DNA of 64,000 bases, taken from positions 1 to 64,000 of the forward strand of contig JBKPEA010000006.1 in assembly GCA_046728175.1 (NCBI GenBank), read 5' to 3'. The stretch is from JAFAHS01 sp046728175. GTDB taxonomy: Bacteria; Desulfobacterota; Binatia; Binatales; Binataceae. The notes below the pieces were generated by a model. The model was given only the letters and a program-made list of their open reading frames with translations. It did not search any database and was not told where the DNA came from. The translations under genes were made by a program, and so were the position numbers. Positions 18,852 through 27,747 of the stretch are shown here, one piece after another (the stretch's first letter is position 1; every line of letters begins with the position of its first letter).

Positions 18852-19027
18852 CAAACGACCTCCGTGCGGATGAGTGTCACTCGCAGCTGGCAGCGGTCGG
18901 GACGCGCATCATTATCTCTCTAGATCGGTTTATCGTCGAATTGCCAGCGAGCCCCCCCCAATTCCGCGCCCTCACCGGCAATCAATGTTACTGTTTACCC
19001 AACGGTCTTTGGTCTTGGAGAAGGCAC

Positions 19028-19813
19028 ATGACGACTGAACGATCCCAAACGAGTTCGTCTACCCAAGCACTTGGCGATCGAGTTGCAATCGTCACCGGGG
19101 CCGGGCGGGGCATCGGGCGTGGCATTGCCCGGTGCCTGGCCCGAGCTGGCGTCGAAGTCGCGGTCGTTGACCAGGCGGAGGACCGGATTGCCGGGGTGGT
19201 CGCCGAGGTCGAGAGTCTCGGCAGGCGGGGGCTCGGAATTTCGGCGGACGTGGCGCGCGCGGGGGATGTGAAGCGCGTCGTGGGAGAGACGCTGGAGCGG
19301 TTCGGGAAAATCGATCTCCTGGTAAACAACGCCGGCGTGGTGGTGGTGAGGCGGATGATCGAGCAGACCGAAGAAGACTGGGATCGCGTCCTGGACGTCA
19401 ATCTCAAGGGAGCGTTCCTGTGCTGCCGCGAGGTGGTGCCGGAAATGATCGCCCGCAAGCGCGGGGCCATAGTCAACATCGCTTCGATCGCGGCCTTCCA
19501 TGTCACGGTTCCTCATGTTCCCTACGCGGCATCGAAGGCCGGACTGGTGGCGCTCACCCGCGACCTGGCCTATGAGGTCGGCCGCCACGGGATTCGCGTC
19601 AATGCCATCGCGCCCGGCCCGATCGAAACGCCGATGGCGCGCATTGCCAGCGAGGAACAACGCCAGCGGATCGCCGGAAATATTCCGCTCGGCCGTATTG
19701 GCCAGCCCGAGGACATCGGCAATGCGGTCGTGTTTCTTGCCTCGGATGCGGCGGGCTTCATCACCGGAGCTACCCTGCCGGTCAGCGGCGGCGCGGACCT
19801 GCGCGTCGCATAG
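19028..19813 (+). CDS. Short-chain dehydrogenase/reductase
   Basis: 261 residues. Cofactor motif TGAGRGIGRG at about 23-32, NNAG, and catalytic Ser153, Tyr166 and Lys170 (NIASIAAF, YAASKAG); PGPIETPM and VFLASDAAGFITGATLPVSGGADL complete a classical FabG-type SDR. The aspartate after strand 2 (VVDQAED) favours NAD(H). ATG 19028 has GGAGAAGG ahead; the upstream in-frame start at 18941 has none. Likely transcribed with amidohydrolase 3, 169 bases on. Confidence 0.88.
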   Translation: MTTERSQTSSSTQALGDRVAIVTGAGRGIGRGIARCLARAGVEVAVVDQAEDRIAGVVAEVESLGRRGLGISADVARAGDVKRVVGETLERFGKIDLLVNNAGVVVVRRMIEQTEEDWDRVLDVNLKGAFLCCREVVPEMIARKRGAIVNIASIAAFHVTVPHVPYAASKAGLVALTRDLAYEVGRHGIRVNAIAPGPIETPMARIASEEQRQRIAGNIPLGRIGQPEDIGNAVVFLASDAAGFITGATLPVSGGADLRVA

Positions 19814-19982
19814 GACGCCTAGGTGAGTCTGCTCGCCTTTGCACGGCGACCAGGCCGGACGACGGAGATGAAGCGCGCGAACCAGCGGTGTGCGTTCTTC
19901 CTCGGTTTGCGCTAGTAGGAGGAAAGTCGCGCAACAGTTCTACGCCCATTCGACTGCCTGGCCAGCGAGGAGGGAACGAACC

Positions 19983-21098
19983 GTGTCAGATAGTAGGCTC
20001 ATCTCGGCGGATTCGCATTTCGTCGAACCGCCCGGCATGTGGGCGGAAAGACTAGATCGAAAATTCCGCGACCGGGCGCCGCGCGCGGTCAAGCTCGACG
20101 GCAGGCCCGGTGAATATTTCGTCTGCGAGGATCTCGCGCCGGCGCCCATCGCGGCGTTTTTCAGCGCGGGAGTCCCGGCGGAGGAAATCCAGGAATTCAT
20201 GAAACGCGGTTTCGCCGAGGCGCCCAAGGCGGTCCACGATCCGGCCGAACGTATTCGGGATCAGGATCGCGACGGCGTTTGCGCCGAAGTTATCTACACC
20301 TCGATGGGGATGCCGCTGTTCGGCCTCGGCGATGCCGAGTTTCGCGCGGCATGTTTTCGCGCGTTCAACGATTGGGCAACCGACTATTGCGGCTACGATC
20401 TCAAGCGTTTGATCCCGCTTGGATTGATCACCCTGGAAGACATACCGGCCGCGGTCGCGGAACTTGAGCGAATCAAGACGCGTGGCATGGCTGGAGCGAT
20501 GATCTGGGGCGATGCGCCCATGGACCGGCCTTATTCGCTGGCAGACTACGATCCGTTTTGGGCAGTGGCGCAGGACCTCGACATGTCGCTCTCGCTGCAC
20601 ATTCTGACCGGGGCCAAGGGGACCGCCGGGCATGCGAGCAAGGTGGTCAATCCCGAGATGCGCGGTATCGAATTCATGTCGGGGCTCATCTCGATGGTTC
20701 ATCCTATCGAACGCTCCCTGACCTCGATGGTGTTCGGCAAGGTGTTCGAGAAATTTCCGCGTCTGAAGATCGTCTCGGCCGAGAACGACGTCGCCTGGAT
20801 CCCCTTCTACCTGTTTCGCATCGACAAATATGGGTCGCGCGGTTTCAAGCTGCCGCTCAAGCCCAGCGAGTACATCAAGCGGCAGGTCTATGCGACTTTC
20901 ATCGATGATCCGGTGTTCGTAAATCTGCTCGACTGGTACCCGTCGGACAACATCATGTGGTCATCGGATTATCCGCATCGGCAGGCGACATTTCCGCGCT
21001 CGCAGGACTACGTGGCGAAACATCTGAGCAAGATCTCGGAGGGGGACCGGCGCAAGATCGTGCGGGATACGGCTGCGAAACTGTACGGACTGAATTAG
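19983..21098 (+). CDS. Amidohydrolase 3 (Amidohydro_2 / ACMSD-like)
   Basis: 371 residues beginning at GTG 19983, which has GAGGAGGG eleven bases ahead. Same architecture as paralogues 2 and 4 (LISADSHFVEPPGMWAERLD, HDPAERIRDQDRDGVCAEVIY, MSLSLHILTG, SAENDVAWIPFYLFRID) but with IMWSSDYPHRQATFPRS in place of ASDFPHTDSTWP near the C-terminus. It keeps the DSHxxEP metal motif. Lies between two SDR genes in one direction, suggesting sequential action on an alcohol or ketone intermediate. Confidence 0.88.
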   Translation: MSDSRLISADSHFVEPPGMWAERLDRKFRDRAPRAVKLDGRPGEYFVCEDLAPAPIAAFFSAGVPAEEIQEFMKRGFAEAPKAVHDPAERIRDQDRDGVCAEVIYTSMGMPLFGLGDAEFRAACFRAFNDWATDYCGYDLKRLIPLGLITLEDIPAAVAELERIKTRGMAGAMIWGDAPMDRPYSLADYDPFWAVAQDLDMSLSLHILTGAKGTAGHASKVVNPEMRGIEFMSGLISMVHPIERSLTSMVFGKVFEKFPRLKIVSAENDVAWIPFYLFRIDKYGSRGFKLPLKPSEYIKRQVYATFIDDPVFVNLLDWYPSDNIMWSSDYPHRQATFPRSQDYVAKHLSKISEGDRRKIVRDTAAKLYGLN

Positions 21099-21174
21099 CG
21101 GTTCTTCGGAGATTAGTCGCTCGCAACGCAAGCACGACAGTCACGGGAAGATACGACGCACCAGGAGATCAGTA

Positions 21175-22068
21175 ATGGGAATCCTTGACAGCAAAGCAGC
21201 AGTGGTGACCGGCAGCGGGCGCGGAATCGGGCGCGCTGTCGCTAAGGCATTGGCGGCAAACGGCGCCGCGGTGGTGGTTAATGATCGGGGGGTGACGGTG
21301 GATGGCAAAGAGGAACCCACCACGCCCGCGGAAGAAGTTGTCAAAGAGATCAAAGCGGCCGGCGGGGTTGCGGTTGCCAATCGACTGGACATCGCGACGG
21401 TGAGCGGCGGCGAGGGCGTCGTCAACGTGGCGATCAAGGAGTTCGGCAAGCTCGATATCCTGATTAACGTCGCCGGCATCCTGAGAGATCGAATGATCTT
21501 CAACATGAGCGAGGAGGAATGGGACGAGGTAATTCGTGTCCATCTCAAGGGTCACTACTGCACCATGCGGCCGGCGTCGGCCCACATGCGCGAGCGCAAG
21601 CAGGGCCGGATCATCAACTTCTCCTCCGGCGCCGCGCTCGGAGCTCCCGGTCAGCCCAACTATGCCGCCGCTAAAGCCGCGATTCTCGGCCTGACTTACA
21701 GCAGTGCGGTGGCGCTGGCGAAGTACAATATAACTGTCAATGCGATCATGCCGGGAGCATCGACCCGCATGACCGATTCGATTCCCACAACGAGAATGCC
21801 GGGCGGTCCTTTCCGCGAGTCCAGCAGCGCGGCCAACACCATCATGGACCCGGCTAACGTGGCGCCCATAGTGGTGTTCCTCGCGAGCGACGAGGCCCAG
21901 TACGTCAACGGGCAATGTTTCGGCGCGATGGGTTACCGGATCACGCGCTATTCTCACCTGGCGCCCGAACGAATCCTTATGGGCGATGAGCCGTGGACGG
22001 TGGAGCGCCTCTCCAAATCGTTTAAAGCGACGTTGGGGAGCGATCTGAAGCCGCCGCGCATGCTGTAG
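21175..22068 (+). CDS. SDR, (3R)-hydroxyacyl-CoA dehydrogenase type
   Basis: 297 residues, longer than usual. TGSGRGIGRAVAKALAANGAAVVVNDRG with the following loop VDGKEEPTTPAEEVVKEIKAAGG resembles the dehydrogenase domain of peroxisomal multifunctional enzyme 2. Catalytic Ser150, Tyr163 and Lys167 (INFSSGAALG, PNYAAAKAAI). The C-terminus after residue 245 is extended and unlike FabG. AGGAG precedes ATG by nine bases. Convergent with the nitroreductase, 12 bases apart. Confidence 0.85.
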   Translation: MGILDSKAAVVTGSGRGIGRAVAKALAANGAAVVVNDRGVTVDGKEEPTTPAEEVVKEIKAAGGVAVANRLDIATVSGGEGVVNVAIKEFGKLDILINVAGILRDRMIFNMSEEEWDEVIRVHLKGHYCTMRPASAHMRERKQGRIINFSSGAALGAPGQPNYAAAKAAILGLTYSSAVALAKYNITVNAIMPGASTRMTDSIPTTRMPGGPFRESSSAANTIMDPANVAPIVVFLASDEAQYVNGQCFGAMGYRITRYSHLAPERILMGDEPWTVERLSKSFKATLGSDLKPPRML

Positions 22069-22080
22069 CCTGGGGACCGC

Positions 22081-22761
22081 TCAGCTGGGCCACGGATTTC
22101 CGAAGCGATCGTGGAGCGCCACTTCGCTGAGTGGTCGACGTTTGACCCCGCCAAACTTGTCGTCGGTATAGCCGATCGGCATCAGGCCAAAAGTTCGCAC
22201 ATCCTCCGGAATTTCGAGCGCGCGTTTGACCTCCGCCTCGAGTACCACGTGATTGGTGGTAAGCACCGTTCCCAGACCAAGCGCGCGGCAGGCGAGGATA
22301 ATGTTTTGCACGGCGGGATAGATGGAAGCGCCTGCCACCCACTGAGCGGTCGACTCCATCTCCGCGCGCACCTCTGCCGGAATTGATGCCGGCAGTATAT
22401 GGGGCGTTACTCGCAGGCAGGGGAGGAGGAGAACCGGTGCGTCGCCCATATGCTCGTGCAGGTAGACTCCCCCTGCCCAAAGCCGGGTGTATTGCTCCTC
22501 GGTCATGTGGGCTGGTCGGCTGTTGCTCAGATATGCCTCCCTGACCCACGCGCTCGCCCGGCGGTAGATGTCGCCGATCTTGCGCCGCTGCGCGTCGTCG
22601 GTCACGACCACAAACAGCCAGTGCTGGCGGTTTCCCGCGGATGGCGCCTGGACAGCAGCCTCCAGAACCTTGGTGAGGAGTTCGTGGGGGACTGGGTCCG
22701 ACCGGAAGTGCCTGATCGCGCGCGTCGAATGGATCGTCTCGAACAATCCGATTTCGCTCAT
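22081..22761 (-). CDS. Nitroreductase-family FMN oxidoreductase
   Basis: 226 residues: IHSTRAIRHFRSDPVPHELLTKVLEAAVQAPSAGNRQHWLFVVV is the FMN-binding N-terminus, and the C-terminal half (ASIYPAVQNIILACRALGLGTVLTTNHV, GLMPIGY) matches the dimer-interface and FMN stretches. Family members reduce nitroaromatics, quinones or enones with NAD(P)H, or act as flavin reductases; it could serve the flavin-dependent enzymes nearby. ATG 22761 has GGAG eight bases ahead; longer frames upstream are not supported. Confidence 0.85.
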   Translation of the reverse strand: MSEIGLFETIHSTRAIRHFRSDPVPHELLTKVLEAAVQAPSAGNRQHWLFVVVTDDAQRRKIGDIYRRASAWVREAYLSNSRPAHMTEEQYTRLWAGGVYLHEHMGDAPVLLLPCLRVTPHILPASIPAEVRAEMESTAQWVAGASIYPAVQNIILACRALGLGTVLTTNHVVLEAEVKRALEIPEDVRTFGLMPIGYTDDKFGGVKRRPLSEVALHDRFGNPWPS

Positions 22762-22946
22762 GGTTTTTCTCCGGCGAACACTTGAATTGGCGCTGCGAAC
22801 CTCCCGCCAAATGATCCTCCTCACATCCTGGACCTGCAGACGGGACCCGCGTGGGCGAACTTCGTCCCGGTCCCGGTGAGCAAGGAGTAACGCTCGACTA
22901 TGCCGATGCCGCCGCGCGCTTGGCACGAGTGAGAACCTATACTAGC

Positions 22947-22985
22947 GCCCCCCGCTGATTGCTGTGCAGCAATCGGCGGCGGGGC
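22947..22985 (-). terminator. Strong hairpin at the end of the AstA-like unit
   Basis: Two arms (22947-22964 and 22967-22985) pair almost completely, one G-T pair and one bulge, beginning one base past the astA-like stop codon. No T run follows on the reverse strand, so it may be a message-end stabiliser or a Rho-assisted terminator. Confidence 0.5.
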
Positions 22986-22986
22986 A

Positions 22987-24021
22987 TCAAGCACCTAGAG
23001 GTACGCAATCGACCTGATCGCCTTCGCGGATCTTGAGGACCTCGAAGATTCGAGGAGGAAAGATGATCTCTCCTTTCCTCGTCTGCGCGGTCGATGCGAG
23101 TGCGCGGTATCCGCGCGCATCGTGCCGTGCAATCAGGAAACGCTCCGCGCCGCCGGGAGGCGGCCCGGCTGAGGCTCGATAACTGGAGCAGCTCCTGACC
23201 GGTACAATCTCATCGACGGCGCAGCCATAGTACGGTCCGCCATCGAACGGATCGATCTGGTTGAGGTAGCGCAGGCCGGCCTGCTCAATAATTCGCAGGG
23301 CTCCGCGCGTATCCTCGCCGACCTCGCCGATGGCGTTGCGAATTTCCTCCGGGAGCATCAACACGTAAATCGGCGCGTCGGGGAACAACGCGCGGATGAA
23401 TTCCTTGTCGCGGGTCGAGAGACGATCGGCCTGCCGATAGGAGAGTCCGGTCACCAGCCGGCCGTAGTGATCCCAGAACCGATTTCCGTGACCCGGTTGG
23501 GTCGGCGGCAGCATTTCCGCGATAACGTGGCGCTCAAAGCGGCGACGATTGCGTGCAATGTACGCAAACCGCACCCAGGAAATCTGCTTGCCGATTCGCT
23601 CTGGATGACCACGCATCGGGGGAGCCACAATCAGACCGCCGATTTCCGTCGGTCCGTCCATCGAGTGGCGAAGCCTCAGGTAGGTATGGCGGAACATGCG
23701 CTGCAGGGTGTGCGAGTAGCGTTCGTCAGCATCGACTTCGAAATAGTAGTGGGGCGAGCTGGGAGTGCCGTGCTTGCCGACAATCATGGAAGCGGCGACG
23801 ATTCTTCGCCGGCTTATCTCCTCCGCGGCGAATACGTATTTGGCCCGGGCGCGGTCGCGGATTTTTCCAGCGAACGCCGCTTTGGAGTGCTCGAGCATCT
23901 CGGCAAGCTCCCCGGAATCGGTCGGCAGGCTGGTCGAATCCAGCTCGCGCGCTAGGCGCAGAATCTGCCGATGGTCACTCGGCCCGGCCGCCCGGAGCAG
24001 AAATGAAGGTGCTGAAGACAT
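22987..24021 (-). CDS. Arginine N-succinyltransferase-like acyltransferase (AstA family)
   Basis: 344 residues matching AstA along its length: LLRAAGPSDHRQILRLA at the start, YYFEVDADERYSHTLQRMFRHTYLRLRHSMDGPTEIGGLIVAP, GNRFWDHYGRLVTGLSYRQADRLS, DAPIYVLMLPEEIRNAIGEV, and the signature NQIDPFDGGPYYGCAVDEIVPVR. AstA transfers succinyl from succinyl-CoA to the alpha-amino group of arginine, first step of the AST pathway, on a GNAT-like fold. The gene starts three bases after its upstream partner and lacks its own strong ribosome site, so it is probably translationally coupled. Neither astC, astD nor astE is here, so the acyl donor and acceptor may differ. Confidence 0.8.
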   Translation of the reverse strand: MSSAPSFLLRAAGPSDHRQILRLARELDSTSLPTDSGELAEMLEHSKAAFAGKIRDRARAKYVFAAEEISRRRIVAASMIVGKHGTPSSPHYYFEVDADERYSHTLQRMFRHTYLRLRHSMDGPTEIGGLIVAPPMRGHPERIGKQISWVRFAYIARNRRRFERHVIAEMLPPTQPGHGNRFWDHYGRLVTGLSYRQADRLSTRDKEFIRALFPDAPIYVLMLPEEIRNAIGEVGEDTRGALRIIEQAGLRYLNQIDPFDGGPYYGCAVDEIVPVRSCSSYRASAGPPPGGAERFLIARHDARGYRALASTAQTRKGEIIFPPRIFEVLKIREGDQVDCVPLGA

Positions 24022-24024
24022 AGG

Positions 24025-25023
24025 TCACTGACCCGGCTGAAACACGCGGGAATAATTGCGGCGTGCCCGAAACGACGTGGCCCCGGGGTCGGCTGGCAGC
24101 TCGGAACTGGGACCGAGATCGAGAATCATGCACTTTATAGAGCCACCGCCTTTGGCCAGAAACTCGCCGACGTCAACTGAGATCGGCTCGACGCCCCGGT
24201 CCCGGATTTGCGCGAGTGTCCCCGAGCTCAAACCGGAGGGAAGGATCAGGCCGCATCTTCCTTCGCTGATGATCTGAAATGAGTTAGCCGCGTAGCGGGC
24301 CGCATCGACGCTGTCGAGCTCGATCAGGTCGGCACCAAATGCGCCACGCGCGCGCAGACGCGATTCCTGCGTTAGCCCATCCATAAAGGCGAGCAGATAT
24401 TCGCGCCGCGGGCCGAAGGAGCACAACACCGTATCTCCGTGGTAGTACGCCTCGTCGCAGAGCTCCAATGGGAGAATAGGCCTGTTTGCGGCGATGCACT
24501 GAAGCTCGGGCAGCGCGCCGTGCTCGGAGCGGAAACCATAAACGCGCCGCCATGGAGGGAGTCCAGCCCTCGGCACAAAACGCTGCCGCTCCACGTTGCC
24601 GTAGGTAAAGATCATATAGGGGCCGGCGGGGAAAAAGTCCGCCTCGCCTTCAAAGCGCGCTGCGAGGTTTCCGGTAACGAAGCCGATAGCTTCTATCGCG
24701 CTGCGATAGACCTCTCGCTCGGGCGCGCGGGTGGGCAACAGGTTGGCCAGGTAGAAGATCTTCTGGGCCGCAGAGACGCCTTCCAGTGGGAATAAAAAGC
24801 CTGCGTTGGCCGGATAGACCAGGCCGGGAAGCAACTCTTGGGGCTCGACTACGATAACTTCGACGCCGCGCTGGATCAGGGCATGGGCCAGCGAATGCCA
24901 TTGCCGTCGGGCCCGTTCTGCATGGACTCTCTTCTTGAGACCCAGGACGTTGCGCGTGTGGGGGTTGGCCCCGCCCCGCACCGAGAAAAATTGTGGATCG
25001 CCCATCAATATCGTTCTGGACAT
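24025..25023 (-). CDS. Amidinotransferase-fold hydrolase (DDAH/arginine-deiminase-related)
   Basis: 332 residues. YPANAGFLF, the catalytic-histidine stretch CDEAYYHGDTVLCSFG and the C-terminal catalytic cysteine in GGGSIKCMILDLG fit the guanidine-modifying superfamily that includes dimethylarginine dimethylaminohydrolase, arginine deiminase and AstB. It is shorter than AstB (about 440) and not clearly AstB. Reaction expected: hydrolysis of a guanidino group on arginine or an acylarginine. First gene of a two-gene unit with the AstA-like gene, which suggests they act on the same compound. Confidence 0.75.
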   Translation of the reverse strand: MSRTILMGDPQFFSVRGGANPHTRNVLGLKKRVHAERARRQWHSLAHALIQRGVEVIVVEPQELLPGLVYPANAGFLFPLEGVSAAQKIFYLANLLPTRAPEREVYRSAIEAIGFVTGNLAARFEGEADFFPAGPYMIFTYGNVERQRFVPRAGLPPWRRVYGFRSEHGALPELQCIAANRPILPLELCDEAYYHGDTVLCSFGPRREYLLAFMDGLTQESRLRARGAFGADLIELDSVDAARYAANSFQIISEGRCGLILPSGLSSGTLAQIRDRGVEPISVDVGEFLAKGGGSIKCMILDLGPSSELPADPGATSFRARRNYSRVFQPGQ

Positions 25024-25209
25024 TTGCGCGCCGGGCGGAAGCGCTGACGCGCCCCCGTTTCCAAAATATCAAACTCGCGGGGAACAACCTCGAAAATGAG
25101 TTACTCGTACTGACGCGTTCTTCCGCTGAGAAATCCGTTCCGTTGCCGGACCGGTCACAAGCACTGAATTGAGGATGGGGTGCAGTTCGTAGTGATACGC
25201 TCAGAAGTG

Positions 25210-26760
25210 ATGGATGCCGCAGCCTCAACTCGCACCACCGATGTCCTCATCGTGGGGGCGGGGCCGACCGGCCTCGTGTTGGCCTTATGGCTGGCGCGGC
25301 GCGGCGTGCGGGTGCGTATCGTCGACAAGACAGCGGAGGCGGGGACGACCTCGCGAGCCCTGGCAGTGCAGGCTCGTACGCTCGAGCTGTACCGTCAGCT
25401 CGGTCTTGCCGATGCGGTAGTTGCACGCGGACGTAAGGCCTCTGCCGTCAATCTGTGGGTGGCGGGCAAACACGTGGCGCACGCGGTCTTTGGCGATCTC
25501 GGCGCGGGCTTAAGCCCCTATCCATACGCACTGATCTTTGCCCAGGATGAACACGAACGACTGTTGATCGATCATCTGGCCCAACATGGGGTCGAGGTCG
25601 AGCGCCGCACCGAGTTGATCGACTTCGAAGACCGGCCGGATGGAGTCTGCACGCGTCTTAGGCTGCCCGACGGGCAGCTGGAAACTTGCGAGGCCGCATA
25701 CCTCGGAGGGTGCGATGGCGCGCGCTCGACAGTACGCGAGAAGCTACAGATCGGTTTCCCGGGAGGCACCTACGCCCATCTCTTCTATGTCGCCGACGTG
25801 GAGGGGCGTGGCGCTGCCATGAACGGAGAACTCCAGGTCGGTTTGGACACGACCGATTTTCTGGCCGTCTTTCCCCTGAAGGACGAGCGGCGCGCGCGGC
25901 TGGTTGGCACCATCCGCCAGCAAGCCGAAGAGCAACACGAAAATCTGTCGTGGGACGACATCAGCAAGCGCGTCATCGGCTGGATGCGAGTTGAAGTGGA
26001 GCGCGTGAACTGGTTCTCGACCTACCAGGTGCACCATCGGGTCGCGAATCACTTCCGCCAGGGGCGCGTATTCCTGCTAGGTGATGCCGCGCACATTCAC
26101 AGCCCGGTCGGAGGACAAGGGATGAACACCGGCATCGGCGATGCGGTGAATCTCGCATGGAAACTCGGCGCAGTCCTGCAGCGACGTGCAAAGGTGCGAC
26201 TGCTCGACAGTTACGAACCCGAACGCATCGCGTTTGCACGGCGACTGGTCGCCACGACTGACCGGGCCTTCACCGGGGTTACGAGTGCGGGTGCGATCGC
26301 GCGATGTCTGCGGCTGCAGATGGTGCCAGCCGTCTTCCCGTCCTTGCTCGCGTTGGCGCCCGTGCGACGCCTTCTGTTCCGCACGGTTTCGCAGACGGCG
26401 GTCAACTATCGGGGAAGCACCTTGAGTGAAGGCAGTGCTGGAGGGGTGCACGGCGGCGATCGCTTGCCGTGGGTCAAGCTGGACTTAAACGGCGAGGACA
26501 ACTTCACGCCACTCTCCTCGCTGGAATGGCAGCTCCACGTGTATGGAGACGCCGCCTCTGAGCTGCGCGCCATGTGCGCGGCACTAAAACTGCCACTCGA
26601 GGTCTTTGGATGGCGTCCGGATATGAGTGAGGTGGGTCTTCGGCGAAACGCCGCCTACCTCGTGCGTCCGGACGGTTACGTGGCGCTGGCGGATGCGGAC
26701 GCTCGCGGCGGGGTTATGACGTCCTATCTCGACACGCGGGGCCTTTTGCCGCCGATATAG
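25210..26760 (+). CDS. FAD-dependent aromatic monooxygenase (PheA/TfdB/PHBH class)
   Basis: 516 residues. DVLIVGAGPTGLVLALWLARRGVRVRIVDK is the FAD dinucleotide motif, YLGGCDGARSTVREKLQIGFPGGT holds the DG fingerprint, and GRVFLLGDAAHIHSPVGGQGMNTGIGDAVNLAWKL is the second FAD (GD) motif. A C-terminal thioredoxin-like extension (from about residue 400, LRRNAAYLVRPDGYVALAD) matches phenol hydroxylase and rifampicin/anthracycline hydroxylases. It should hydroxylate an aromatic ring using NAD(P)H and O2. Start is a choice between ATG 25210 and GTG 25180. First gene of a seven-gene run. Confidence 0.88.
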   Translation: MDAAASTRTTDVLIVGAGPTGLVLALWLARRGVRVRIVDKTAEAGTTSRALAVQARTLELYRQLGLADAVVARGRKASAVNLWVAGKHVAHAVFGDLGAGLSPYPYALIFAQDEHERLLIDHLAQHGVEVERRTELIDFEDRPDGVCTRLRLPDGQLETCEAAYLGGCDGARSTVREKLQIGFPGGTYAHLFYVADVEGRGAAMNGELQVGLDTTDFLAVFPLKDERRARLVGTIRQQAEEQHENLSWDDISKRVIGWMRVEVERVNWFSTYQVHHRVANHFRQGRVFLLGDAAHIHSPVGGQGMNTGIGDAVNLAWKLGAVLQRRAKVRLLDSYEPERIAFARRLVATTDRAFTGVTSAGAIARCLRLQMVPAVFPSLLALAPVRRLLFRTVSQTAVNYRGSTLSEGSAGGVHGGDRLPWVKLDLNGEDNFTPLSSLEWQLHVYGDAASELRAMCAALKLPLEVFGWRPDMSEVGLRRNAAYLVRPDGYVALADADARGGVMTSYLDTRGLLPPI

Positions 26761-26878
26761 AGACCTTGGGAATGCCACTCCGGTGGGAGACACCCAGCGT
26801 CGGTCCTAGCCGTTTGCAAGTTTGCGCGCAAACTGTTTCTCATCGGGGAAAGCGAGTTGGGTGCGCGGAGGCGCTCTT

Positions 26879-27685
26879 ATGGCATTCACCAATCTCTTGT
26901 TGGACAAACATGAGCTTATCGGGACGCTGACCCTGAATCGGCCCGAGAAGCTCAACGCTATGACGCCGGCACTCATCGCGGAGATGGGCCAGGCGCTGAC
27001 CGAGATCGAGAGGGACCCTGATATCAAAGTGCTGATTATTCGCGGCGCGGGGCGCTCTTTCTGCACGGGTTACGACCTGACGGTGGGCTTGGGCGGCACC
27101 AGCGGCGAGCGTTACACGCTCGATTCCGATCAAAGGTCGCTGCAGCACTACGTCGAACACTGGCTGCGATTGCGAGATTTGCCCAAACCGGTCATCTCGA
27201 TGGTTCACGGGTACTGCCTGGCGGGTGGATCGCAGCTCGCTATTTCTACCGACATGATCTTCGTCGCCGAGAACGCCAGTATCGGGTTTCCTTCGATTCC
27301 CGCCGGTGCCGGTTACGTGAGCTCGTTCTGGAACTGGATGGTGGGGCCGCATCGCACCAAGTACCTGGCGTTTCTTCCGGGGAGCCGGATCAGCGGCAAG
27401 GAGGCAGAAGCGCTCGGTTTCGCAACCCGCGCCTTTCCCGCCGAGAGCCTCGAGCGTGAGACCTACGACTATGCAAAACGGGTAACCAAGGTTCCCGCGC
27501 AGAAACTCTGGCTGGAGAAGCTCGCTATCAATCGCGCGATGGATATCCGCGGCTTTCGCACCACGGTGCTGGCCGGCGCCGAGTTCGATGCGATCTTCCA
27601 TTTTGGCCCCGGCAATGAGGAGATTCGCGCGGTTCAAAAGGAACGTGGACTGCGGGGTGCGATCCAGTGGTACGAGAACAAATAG
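26879..27685 (+). CDS. Enoyl-CoA hydratase/isomerase (crotonase family)
   Basis: 268 residues. TLTLNRPEKLNAMTPALIAEM, IIRGAGRSFCTGYDL (first oxyanion-hole stretch) and HGYCLAGGSQLAISTDMIFVAENASIGFPSIPAG (second oxyanion glycine and the active-site region). At the usual glutamate positions I read S and P-S-I-P rather than G-x-P-E, so hydratase chemistry is not certain; isomerase, hydrolase or C-C lyase activity is open. GGAGG stands eight bases ahead of ATG 26879. Confidence 0.85.
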   Translation: MAFTNLLLDKHELIGTLTLNRPEKLNAMTPALIAEMGQALTEIERDPDIKVLIIRGAGRSFCTGYDLTVGLGGTSGERYTLDSDQRSLQHYVEHWLRLRDLPKPVISMVHGYCLAGGSQLAISTDMIFVAENASIGFPSIPAGAGYVSSFWNWMVGPHRTKYLAFLPGSRISGKEAEALGFATRAFPAESLERETYDYAKRVTKVPAQKLWLEKLAINRAMDIRGFRTTVLAGAEFDAIFHFGPGNEEIRAVQKERGLRGAIQWYENK

Positions 27686-27747
27686 CTTGTGGCAGCAGCG
27701 GCGAACAGCAAAGTCTCGCTGATGAATTAATCGGGAGAGCAGAGGCG

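Noticed and set aside
22987..24021. FDGGPY in the AstA-like protein as loss of an active-site histidine
   Set aside because: The residue after FDGGP varies in true AstA proteins (E. coli has Thr), so the difference carries no weight.
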